Assembly (NCBI RefSeq): GCF_008831285.2
Contig: NC_045143.1
Coordinates: 23,316,302 to 23,380,301 of the forward strand
Reading direction: 5' to 3'
Source: Nymphaea colorata
Taxonomy: Eukaryota; Streptophyta; Magnoliopsida; Nymphaeales; Nymphaeaceae
DNA length: 64,000 nucleotides
Under the pieces are notes generated by a model, which was not told the DNA's origin, searched no databases, and saw nothing but the letters and a program-made list of their open reading frames with translations. The translations under genes were made by a program, and so were the position numbers. Below, piece after piece: positions 46,501 through 58,500 of the stretch; position 1 is the stretch's first letter, and the number at the start of each line of letters is the position of its first letter.

Positions 46501-49500
46501 TACCAATAGGATATTGGACACATGACCTGGTACCTTCTCTTAGGGCGATAGGCAACTCTTCAGTAACAACTACCGTTTGACCTCCTTCAGCTAACCCCTC
46601 ACAAGCCAGACTTGGATCATCTGGGGAAGGTTCAAGATTGAGATTAGTATCGTTCTCATGCTCTGCTCTAGGCGATCTTCTCCTCAAATATACCCACCCG
46701 CGGTCCTGCTACCCTTCATTACCAATCAAGTGATCATCACACTCTCCCGCAGTACCCGGCTGGCCACTAATGTTAGGATCAGGATATCCATGAGTGTTAT
46801 ACTCCAGAAAGTCAGGAAATTGAATCTCTTGGTCTAGAGAATACTCTTCATTCCTCTATGACATTTCCCCCTGAAGAGCAAAGGAGAAATGTTCCAAAAA
46901 TGTGACGTCTTTTGTCACATAAATACGACCAGTTGAAGGGTAAACACTTGTTTGTATCCTTTCTAAGTATGAGAGTACCCAAGGAATACTCCCTTAATGG
47001 CCCGTGGGTCAAGTTTTCTAATAGTGGGGTTGTGATTATGAATAAAGCAGACACAACCAAACACACAAGGTGGAAGTGGAAAAGGATCACGACCAACCAT
47101 TAACATAGAGTGTGGCGTTGAACCATTCAACACCCGAATCGGCGTACAGTTAATTAGATACGCACTAGTCAACACAGCATCCCCCCAATACTTCTTTGGG
47201 ACATGACGTTGAAAAAGGAGGGCTCAAGTCATATTCAACAACTGGCAATTCTTTCGTTCAACAACCCTATTTTGAGGTAGGGTATAACTACAAGAGGTTT
47301 CATGAACAATCCCTTTCCTTCGAAAGAAACCGTCGACAGAGTGACACATATATTCACGTGCATTGTTAGAATGAAACGTTTGAATAGAAGCACTGAACTG
47401 CGTTTCAATAAGAGTAATAAAGGTCTCGATGACACTAGGAACTTTACTACGGTCCTTCAGCAAGTAAACAAAGGTGGTCCGAGAATAATCATCTATAAAT
47501 GTAATAAAATACTGAAACCATGACAAGAAGGTATTCCAGAGGGTCCCCACACATCAAAATGTATCAAAGCAAATGCTACATTAGAATGATTTTCAGAGAT
47601 AGGGTATGATGCCCGAATGTGTTTGGCTAAATGGCAAACTTCACAAGATACCAAGTTCACATTAATACTAGAAAACAAGTTTGCGAACAAACGCCTAAGC
47701 AAAACAAAAGAAAGATGTCCGAGCCTCTCATGCCACTACATAATGAGCTGAATATGATTTTCCCGACTCTTCTTCGTCTTACTAAGCATTGTCAAAAGAG
47801 CCGTAGCAACACACATGGGTAGCCGATAAAGAACCTCAGAAACCAAACCAATCTCAATCTTCTTTCCTATCTCCAAGTCCTGCAAGATACATGAATCAAC
47901 CAAAAAAATGAGTTCACAGTTCAATTCTTTCGTAATCTTGCTAACCGACAATAGATTGAAAGGAAGGTGAGGGAAATGTAGTGCATTATGAACCAAAAAT
48001 TTATTCAACAGTGAGAAACTTCCTTTCCCAGCCACCGTAATAGAGGAGCCATCAGTGAGGGACACCCTGTCCTTGCCAGAAGAGGGCTTGTACTCATGGA
48101 AGACCTTGGGATTCCCAGCCATGTGATGTGTAGCACCACTGTCAACAATCCATTCTCCCACACAAGAATTACCTTTTTCACAAGAGATAGCGCGAGCACG
48201 GTTGACCTTTACATCATCTGATGACTCGTCACATTGTGTCTCAGTGCAACTCAAGTAAGGCTGAAGCTTGTGGATCTGATCAAGAGAAATTTTTGTCTTC
48301 TCACCAGCAGTCTCAAAAAAGTCAAAATTAGTAGGTTTCTTCCCATTAGAGTTTTGTTTCCGGTTATTTTTTCTCTGGATGAATATCCCAACAAAACTCA
48401 ACAGTATGACCAGTCTTCTTGCAGTAAACACATTTCCGAGAAGAACAAAGAGACCCCACAAGGCCACGGCTAACCAATGCATACCGCTCATTACCTGAGG
48501 ACCTAGACACTTCCTTTCTGGTTATGATAAGATGTCGCTGCTCTTCAGAGTAGCCGTCTTCAATGCTGAATATATCTCCCAAATTGAGGATCTGACTTCT
48601 CATGCCCTCAAAATCATCATTTAGGCCGCTCAAGAACACAAATATCCTATTCTTCCATTCCTTGGTCCAGTGTAAAGTCTGGTCTTGAGGACAACTCCAA
48701 ACATCATCAATATAATAGTCTAATTCTTCCCACTTAGATTTTAAGGCAACATAAAAATCAACAACTGACCTATCCCCTTGGCGACCATATACATCTTTTA
48801 TCAACTGATAGTCTGATACACACGAACGTCCTTTCTCTTTTGACCATACATTTGCTCTAGGATCAGCCCCATGTCACGAGCAGTCTTCTTACGAAGGATA
48901 AGAGGCTGAATGTCCGAAGATACAGAATTGACAATCCAAGTCTTAATTTGATTGTCCTCAAGGAACCATGTGTCCCATGCTGGATTTGTCCCAAGTGGTT
49001 CAGCCTTTTTTCCATTGATATAGGCAATCCGTCCACGACCGACGATTCCCATAGTAATGGCAGCGGACCAGCGCATGTAATTATCCTTGTTAAGTCTAAG
49101 AGTAGTGGCTTGAACTAGAATATTTTCAGTTTTGGAGACTTCAACAGCCACACATTCAATACTAATAGCTGATGAAGCTGATTCCATCATCACAATGTAG
49201 TAACTTAGCAATCAAGAATCCAAGGGCAAATGCTTGTGACACGCTGCGGTGCAAACGACAACACAAGAGGTACCTCTGCCGAACAACAAAACAACAACAG
49301 CTGCGCAGACAGCGGCAACAGAAGTGCACTGCAGATGACGGCAGCAGTGTAGAAGGCTCGGGCGGAAGCCTACACAGTTGCGCAGAAGGCTCATACGGAT
49401 GACAAGAGAGGAAGCAACCCAAGCTACGGAGAGCAAAGAGTTGGGTGATAGTGTCTGCAAGGCAGATGCTCAAGCAATGCAACAGGTTCAGGTGGAGGCT

Positions 49501-52500
49501 CGGGCGACGCAGTTTAGATAGCTCAGGCAACAGAAGATACAGGCGGTAGAAGACTCGAGCGAAGATGACTCAGGCGACAACAACTGCAGAGGCAATGGTG
49601 GGCAGCGACCGCGTCTCCTCAAGCGACGGTGGACAGCTTCCTTCTATGATGGTTGTTGTGCAGCTTGGGTGGATGATGAACAATAGACGGTGGACGACAG
49701 TCTCAAACACAGCAGAGGTCACTCAACATAGCAGAGGAGTCAGGCAACTGCAGGGGGCTCGGGCGACGTAAGAGAGACAGCTCGTATAGCAGTGTTTGCT
49801 GCTCAGGCAAGAGAGCTCGAGCGGCAGCTGTCGTGGTGTTGGCGGCAATGGTTGTTCAGAAGACGACAGCTCAAATGAAGATGGCAGGCAGTCAGCGATG
49901 GTCACTCAAGCGACCACAGATAGATAGCTGGAGCGGAAGAGTTCCAACAGACGGTGGACGTAGCAGACGATGGGAAAGAGCAGACAGTGAACAACTTCGA
50001 TGGTGGACGGCGACCAGCGGATGCCATGCAACTCAGGCGACGGTGGACGGCTTCAATATGCGAACAAAAAACGGTAACGGCGGTCTTTGATACCATGTAG
50101 AAACAGTTAAACCTTGTAGAACATTAAAATACAGAGACAAAAGTAACGTGGAAAACCCTGACTAGAGGAAAAAAAAAACCACGATGGAGAAGACTCTGGC
50201 ACTCACTAGCTGCCGATCTCTCTCTCTCACTTAATTTCTCATTCACACTTAAAATTAGGGTTACATGACATATTTAAGGAACACAGTAATGGGTCGGGTC
50301 TGGACACAGACCCGACCCATACATACAGACGTCAACACTATCCAATTAGGATACTCATTAAACCAAGCTGGATTAAGCCTTCACTCCTTTTTACGGAACT
50401 TCCCTACTGAAAATATATGATCATGAGGCTGACATGTAGACATGAGAAGATATTCTCTATGAACATTGCCCTGTATGTTGGGATGGTAATCTGATGTGGG
50501 AAGGAAGCCTCGTCGCTGAGGAGGACGTCCTACAGCCTGTAGCAGGGTTTAATATTTTGATTGTTAATGTAGGTGAATTTAAAAGCTAAGTTTAATCTAT
50601 TATGTGATGTTTTCCTCATAAACCTTGTCTGCAACATATCTTTAGTGGAATTGGTTTATGCAATTAGGATCTGTTAGCAGAGAATCACATTTAACTGGTA
50701 ATTTTTTGCAGATATATGTTCAAGAAGATGGTTATGGAGAACAAAGTGATGAAGCGAGTTCAGTTGAGACCAGAAAGTTTTTCTTGAATTGCATTTCTTT
50801 GATCTTGGGTCGTTTGGACAGTGGAGAAATTGAACTTGTAGTGTCTGAAAATGGTCCACGGATACTGACAGTCTTGTTTGCTCAAGTAAGATATTTTTCT
50901 TTGTTAGGGCTTTTTAATGGATAATTTCTTGTTTGTGATCCTAATTGCTTCATTAGAATTTTTCATATGTTATATGTGTCATGTTATATGTTTCACATAA
51001 TTTCACTAGGATAAAATCAATAACTGCTAATTCTCCTTTCGGGAAACTGAGGATCATAATACACATTAAGCACCAACATTAACCATAGTCCTTGGTTTGG
51101 CTACTCTTAATAAAGGGATTGGGAATAGCTGAACCTTGTATGGACGAGACGAATCCCATCATTTCGAATCCTGCATTTTCCAATGGAAGTGAGTTTAAAA
51201 ACTATTTTCAAATACTAAATTTCACAACCATTCTGACAACATGCTTTCAGAAACAAAAGTGCGAGTTACACCTTTGGCCTCGCCAAGGTAAAGTCTGAGC
51301 TCACATGTTTACAATTACGGGCCCATAACTGTGCTCAGATTGCTCTTTTGCACATTTTGCAACCTGAGACTTGATGTAAATTCCAACTTGTTGCAGAGAC
51401 ACATTTTTTTGCACTTTCTACATTAATGCATTTGCCCTACTGTTTTCATGTTATTAACTTTGACATATTGGTCATAGACACAAAAACATTCAATGTGCTG
51501 ACATGATCTTGGATCCTGGGCCTTCATAAACAGTGAGCCATATTACGCTTTATCTTTAGCTCTTCCCTCTACCCAAAGGGACATTTAAGCACAAGAGCCT
51601 ACAAGTTCAAGACTTACATGGATGCACCAAAAATTGATGCAACTCGGGGCCGGGTTTAGCTGCGGATTCTCCTCCGACATGGCAACCAAGTTGGTTGCTG
51701 CTGACTGCACCCACACTGTTTTTTTTCTCTCTTATCCCTTTTTACCTGCTTCTTTTTCCTTTTTCCCTCTTCACTCTTTCTTTTCCCTTCTCTTTTTTCC
51801 CTCCCATGTCTCTCTCTTTTCCTTTTCCCCTCTTTTGTTTTTCTCTTCTCTCTCTTTCTCTCTCTATCCGTATGGGAGTCCCTATTGTCCCTTTTAAATT
51901 TTAAGGGAAGACCAGCCCTGTTGTACCAGGCTTGTCATTGTTTACATAGGATGACCTCAAAAACTTTATTTTATTTTATATTATTTTGAGATTTGAATTA
52001 GATGAAAGTAGCCTTTGTAAGTATTATTTAAAAATGTGAAGAATGAAGCTGTTAAACTGTTAATTACTTATACATAATAGGTATACACACACACACACAC
52101 ACCCATGGTTTTTTTTTTTTTAAATTGCGATATCAACCCTTGCAGCGGTTCACACCTCTGTGACTTAGCTTCAAGAGGAGAAAAAATTGCTCACCTCTTA
52201 AGTTGAGATTATTTGCCATTTGCTGCGATTAATTGGGAGAATAGATCACTTCATTGGTTAACTCTAATCACTTTAAATAGAGGTTAGGAGAGGCAGAGAG
52301 AGAAATTACCATATAAGTTCAATCAAAGAATAATATAATAAAGAACTCCTCCCTATATGAATCACTACTTATGGTTCTTGTATTTTCTCTTACTATTCCC
52401 CCTGAAGCTGAAGCATATATATGTATCTAACATGCTCAACTTGTTACAACATTAAAACCTGGAGATAGGTAAAGGCTTAGTAGATACATTGGCAACTTGA

Positions 52501-55500
52501 TCTTTAGTTGGGACGAAAATTGTGGAGATATTTCCAGCCTACATCATATCTCTGATGTAGCGACAAACTACCTCTATATGCTTGGTTCTTGCATGAAAGA
52601 CCGAATAATTGGCAATATAGGTAGCTGCTTTGTTGTCGCACAACATATTCATTGGAAGAGAGGCTTGGACTCCTAAACTAGCAAGCATCGTCTTTATTCA
52701 AATCATCTCCATTGCAGTTTAAGCCATAGCTCTACATAAACTTTGCACTTGATTTTACCACCATTGACTGCTTTTTACTTCTCCAAGTGATAGATTTTAC
52801 CAACAAAGATGCAAAACCCAGACATGGATTTCCTATCTTCAACAGATCTAGCATAATCAACATCCCTATTTGCCATGACATCATGTGAGTCACTTTTCTG
52901 AAGCAATAGTCTTTTTCTTGTTGCAGACCTAAGATATTTGAGTACCATCAAAGTTGTTTCTCAATGAACTTTCTAGACTTTTCCATAGACGGACTTAACT
53001 TTCCCACAACTGGAGACATATCAGAATGTGTCACGGTAACATCTAGAAGTTTGCCAATCAATGAGCGTTATGATTTCTTGTCTACCTGTTCAGAGTTCTC
53101 ATCATATAAATGGAGCCAAGGATTCATAGTAATGTTTGTAGGTATAGCGTCAAGCATCCCTATCTTGTGAAGCAGGTCAAAAACATATTTCCTTTGAGAA
53201 ATAACAATACCTTCAAAAACATATTCCATTTGGGAAATAACAATACCTTCACTACTCCTTGCAACTTCTACCCCTAAGAAGGCCAAGATCCTTGGTAACG
53301 AAGTGTTTCTGCCGGTACTTCTTGGTTTGAACAATTTCTTTCTTACAGCTGATGGTCAAGATAATATCATCAACATACACGACCATTACCACTATACCTT
53401 TTGAACTTCTTTTAAGAAATAGTGAATGGTTGATGGAGATCGGTGAAATCCAAATACAAGCACCTTTTCATATAGTTTTGAAACCATGCCCTAGAACTCT
53501 GCCATCTGCCCAACTTCACAAGAACCCAATGGCTAAAAAGATGATGCCAGCTGCCCAACTTGACAACATCAACAAAGCAGCAAAACTGGGGCATCTGGTC
53601 AACACGATATCCACCCAACTTTCAATATGTCCACTAACAATGACAGAATGGTCTAGGGCATCCAATTAAATATGCATACTTGGGCAGATTCAACCGAATC
53701 CTTGATCGTGCAAACAAGATACTTGAAGGAGACGAACAGCTAATGTATGTTCAGAGAGGAAGAAGAGAGTAAAGTAAAAGAGGGAGAGGAGAGGAAGAGA
53801 GAGGAGAGAAAGAACGAGAACTAGTTAGGTAGGCATTAGAGGTTCCAGGGCATCAACCGCTCTAATACCATGCGATGATTAATTGGGAGAGAAGATCACT
53901 TCATTGATTAACTAAGAGGCTGTTGAGAGAGATTACATATAAGTCCAATCGAAGAATAAATATAATTATTAACTCCTCCCTATTTTAAAGTATTTCCAAG
54001 TCACTACCTATGGTTCTTATATTTCCTCTTAACATCTTTATTATTATTTTTTTTTTAGGTTTTTTCAAAAGTTCTACTTGTAGGAACTTTATATTTTTTG
54101 CATGTGGCTTTGCGCAACCCATACATTTCGATTTAATTTTTTATTTCCTGTATTTTATGCATCCCTATGAAGTGAGCTAGGTCACTGTGGCTGTATTTGA
54201 TATTTTTGTTTTTGTTGATTTGTCAAGGTGAAGAGATTGCAACACCACATTACTTAGTGTGCCTTACTAGCCAAAAGTGCTAGAGAATGGCCTAGGCAGC
54301 GGCGTAGGTGAGTCATATAGGATTAGGAGGAAGAATGAGTAGGAGAAGTCATAGAAGGAAACAAAGAAGAGAAGGGAAAAAGGTAAAAGAAAAGGAATGA
54401 GAAAAGATAAAACTGGTAGAAGAAAATACTAGGAGAAAAGGTTTTGACTTAGGCACCTAGGTTGCCCAGTCTAATTGAGAAGATGGGCACCTAGCCTAGG
54501 TGTGCTTGTCATGCTTTTGACCACTAAATATTACTGAGTATGCTTTTCCAATTGAAAGATTAGGTGTATTGATGGAGATGTTGTAGAAGGATCGGTGGAC
54601 ATCTTGAGGACTATTATTTTCAGAAGATGCTCTCCCGCATTTGGAAGTAAGCCTCCTAATTTTGGTCCAATGGAAGCAGCATTACCATTGTTGCTAAATC
54701 TTTTGGATGGACGAGATGTTCTTGCAAGAGCTGTTGTCTCATTCGTTGCAGAATATTGCTTCTTGTATCCTTGATCAAGCTTCCTCAAACCTTTGCTTCG
54801 TAGGTATCAAGTTATTATTGTTAACTTATAACCAGCTATATAGATATCCAGATCAAGGTCTTCAAGAAATTTTTGGGCGGCTTGATTCAAAAAATCACGT
54901 CCAAAGGAGAAATGCTATAGATGTTCTTTCTGAGCTCATGTCTCTATGTGCAGATTCAGGAAATGAACTGCCTTCTTCATTAAGGTATCCTGTTACATCG
55001 TAAATTGGTCTTTTTTCATTGTTAATTTCTTGATTGTTGTTGTTTACTTCCTAGTTATACCTGCATATCATGTTAGGCGTGACATAGCAAAACACTTGTT
55101 GGAACGCCTTGGTGATGAAGAGCTTATAAATCGTGTATCGGCAGCTAAACTGTTCTCGCAGCTTGGTAATCATCCTTTGTGCTTGTCATGTTTTTTTATT
55201 GCCTCATGTATATGTTTTTGATGTTAAAGCCTCGAATGTCATTGTTTCTAAGTAATAAATTTTTTTCTTTGAGTGTTAGTGAATAGCTGATGATTTGGAC
55301 TTGTTATTGCATGACCATTGATTTGCTCCCTATTTCTTTTAGTCTGCCTTCATTGATTGTACATAACGTTAAATAACTACTGTAATGTTTTTGTAAGAAG
55401 TATGGCGAAACTGAAGTTGAATTTGTGTTTCGTCTCTCAACTCTTGGACTGTTGGTGTGGAATCTCTTTCTCATCAAGTGTTATGTGCAGGTCAGTGGTT

Positions 55501-58500
55501 CAAAAAGTTAATTGGGAAAGATTTGAAAAATAGAGACTTATATTATTCTTCAAATTCCAAAAGATACTCTTTTGGTAATGTTCCCCAACATAAAGACATA
55601 ACTCAATCATAAAGATATAAATGATTGGCGCAAAATATCTGGGCATCCAAGATTCCGTATGTGATTCAAACTCTTTTGTTTACCTCAATCGAAAGGATTT
55701 TATGAAAATAACTTTGCCTTTTGACCAAGGAACCTGAGCCTTAGGCACTTCTGGCTTAGAAGATGTGGGAGGTCATCTAAGAAAAGCTCTCAAACGAAGA
55801 ACGAGATGCTTGCTTTAACCCATACAGAGACCTCTTCAATTTGCATGCCCAAGTGGAATCATCTTTCTCTGCATATCCTAGGAACTTCCTTCAAATATCT
55901 ATATCTACATAAAAATGCATTCTTAACATCCATAAAAATGCATCTACTTGTGAAAACAATAAAAAAAATGTGTTTCAGATCAGACAAAGATATCTTATGA
56001 AAATGCAATATGCTGCGATGAGACACAACAACTTTCAGAACAAAGACTGACAAAGAAAACAGAATTTTGTTGGAAGAATGAAGTTTAAGATAGAGAGAAA
56101 CATAATTATTGAAGATTAGGAATCAAATAGTGTTCACAAGAGAGAGAAACAGAAAAATAGATGACTGATGAGAAATGAATAATTCTAGTAAGGAATCAAC
56201 AACTCAGACAGCAGGGGAAATTAGGAAGAAAACAATATGATTTAACTGACAGTCTGATAATGATAGAAATACAGGAAGAGTGAACAACAGAGATAGAGAA
56301 AGAGTGGAACTGACATACCTTCTTGACTGAAAAGACAAACTCAGATCTCTTTGAGCATATCTCTGGTAGAGTCTTACAAACCTGGCTCTCATACCATTTT
56401 AGATTTTTGAAAGTTGGGTCCAGATGAATTACCGCTGTTGACTGTGCACAGAGTATTGAGGAAGAAGAGAGAGAGAGAGAGCTGCTGAATGGTTAGGGTG
56501 GCAACAGCTAAAAAAAAACTGCCTGCTAACCCTAATATTATATTAAAAGAAAATCTTTACACCATGGACTAATAAGTCCTATTTGAACACAGAAATTTAC
56601 AGCTATGCCATTAATAAGAAAACACAACCCTAGTTAAATAGAAAACACCTAATATGATGTCTGGATCTGGACCCAGACGTCATTTGGACCCAGACATTAT
56701 ACATGTTCTAACACAGACCTGACTTTAAACTGTTGTCACGCTTTTGACTTCAAAATTTTCTGGTCTCTTTGCTTGTATTTATCTAACGCATCCTCAACAA
56801 AACAGAAATCAATCTTTCAATTCACGATCTGCAGCAGCTAGAATCCAGACACAATCCACACCCAGAATCATTTTTTCCAGAATGACATAACTTCAATGCT
56901 GTCTGCGTGAAATTGCAGGCAACCAATCTTCTGTGCAGTCCTACATCATGATGAACAGACCTAGGGCACAACACCCAGATTTAGAGGGTGAGATTTTTAC
57001 ACCATGATGAACAGATGTGGGACACAACACCCAGATATTAGAGGGTGCGATCCAGATCTGTGCTGTGACTTGGATCTGCACCATTATCAACCTCTAGGCT
57101 CTAATCCTCTTCAGTATTATTTTCTGGTACACAGAATTGTATGAAGCTTTGGTACCAAGTTGAAAGTGATAATGAAGGAAGACTAGAGAGAAAAAAGGGA
57201 GGAGAAAGAGGGAGGAAACAAAGAGAGGAGGGAAATGATTGTGTCATGGTTCATTAGAACCTAACTTCTCTTAAATAAAGATTAGGGTTTAATACAAAAT
57301 TTCAGGTAGGTGCACATACTTTATCTAAATAATGTATGGGACACCTACATCTTGGTTTGGGAGTACTTCACTAGTCAATGGGTATAATTATGTATCCTTA
57401 AACAACATAGAGAAAAAGCGAGAGCTCTGAAGGACACACTAGCACATATTAGTGTACTTGTGGTTTATATGTGAAACTTAACAACTTTTAATTGTAATTG
57501 TGTGCATCTGCACTTGTTCTTTTTGGAGGGTGGGTTATTGGCACAGCAAAAGTGTTTTAAATGGTTACTCCAAAAATTGCATAAGAAGCATGCTAGAATT
57601 AAATAAGTGAAGAAAGGCAGTTTACATGACAGTTGAAGGTTTTACACTTTTCTGAACCTGCGCTTGGAAGAAGAGAAAAAATATTGTTTTTGTCACTGAT
57701 CTGCTTTAGTTGCTTTTAAGTGCTCACCCTTTTAATGCCTTGAATTTTGTTTCTAGACCTTGTAATCAATTTCGCAATTCCTGCAGATCCTAGTTTTGTT
57801 CTGCCTGCTTTGCTGAAATACATCTATTCTCATGATAAGCGACTCCAGTCGGCTTCTAGTGATGCTGTGGTTACATTACTGAAATGTCAGAAAGACAAAC
57901 TTGATGTAGTATCTGTACTTCTTGACTGCCTTGGGTTAGTTTTTTCTTCCTTTATCAACTTAAAAATTATAAGCAAATCTTTCAATTTTGAATGTTTGAA
58001 AGGAGTTATGATAATGGTGATGTTCAGTTATTTGGAAAGATTTATATAATATTAGTGGCTCTGTAATTGGGAAAGGATAGACTTGTGGCCTGAATCAATG
58101 CATCTTGATCAAGATCATTCTTATCATTATTTTTCCTAGCCAGATAACAGTTTAACCATGAAGGAATAACCTATAAATTCATTTTGATCCTTGCATCCTG
58201 CAAATTCACTTTTCCCCAACAGGACTTGCATTTCTTGAGGAAAAACTGTTTGTCATTTTGAACATCTTGACACGTATTTCCTTTTGAACTTCTCAAATAT
58301 CTAATAAAAGGCAGATAGAATATAAACTTACCTGTTTTTTTGTTTAAAAATCAGGACGTCATTCACATCCAAAAATTCCAAGTCTTCATTAATTTGGTCC
58401 ATAGTTGTAAAGATATTCAAAAGGAGTTTCATTCAGTAAAGATTTTGAGGGCATTCTATTTGGGGGCATTTGATTGGCCTAGAATTTGGATTCTGGAATC

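Larger units (their letters stand above)
44669..49190 (-). pseudogene. Copia C gag-pol, fragmented
   Basis: Read from right to left on the minus strand: gag start (about 49190) with TTLRLNKDNYMRWSAAIT; zinc knuckle [14 protein letters not shown] (about 48420); protease [12 protein letters not shown] (about 48150); integrase SDV-equivalent HFDVWGPSG (about 47550), FIDDYSRTTFVYLL, NRVVERKN; spacer with ALREGTRSCVQYPIGNF (about 46500); RT with DVKNVFLNEDF and LLVYVDDMIVTG (about 45650); RNase H with STGYCIYLGG and DNKLAISLSNNPV (44669-45190). It is split by several frameshifts and by two tandem duplications. Confidence 0.87.
44337..50337 (-). mobile_element. Full-length, decayed copia retrotransposon C
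   Basis: A 6001-bp element with LTRs at 44337-44584 (3') and 50096-50337 (5') and the perfect 5-bp duplication CTATC (44332-44336 and 50338-50342). The PBS (TGGTATCAAAG on the minus strand, next to 50095) and polypurine tract (TTGAGGGGAAG next to 44585) are in place. LTRs differ at roughly twenty positions, so it is much older than copia A. Internal domains are in copia order but frameshifted. It is related to copia B by gag and spacer sequence. Antisense to the host gene. Confidence 0.93.
43140..50711 (+). other. ARM gene intron 7 with LINE relic and copia C
   Basis: A 7.6-kb intron, most of it transposon. Donor GTCAAC, acceptor TTTGCAG. Confidence 0.7.
50886..54558 (+). other. ARM gene intron 8 with copia D and a MITE
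   Basis: A 3.7-kb intron. It holds a pyrimidine-rich tract (51717-51889), copia D (52224-54034) and the CTTAGTAGT MITE just before the acceptor. Confidence 0.65.
55166..57786 (+). other. ARM gene intron 11 with copia debris
   Basis: A 2.6-kb intron. It holds the copia fragments at 55770-56713 and a further LTR-like piece at about 57149-57350. The acceptor is CCTGCAG. Confidence 0.65.

Noticed and set aside
49191-50095. Plus-strand frames with Gln/Ser/Gly-rich translations
   Set aside because: Antisense to the copia C leader and explained by its short internal duplications.
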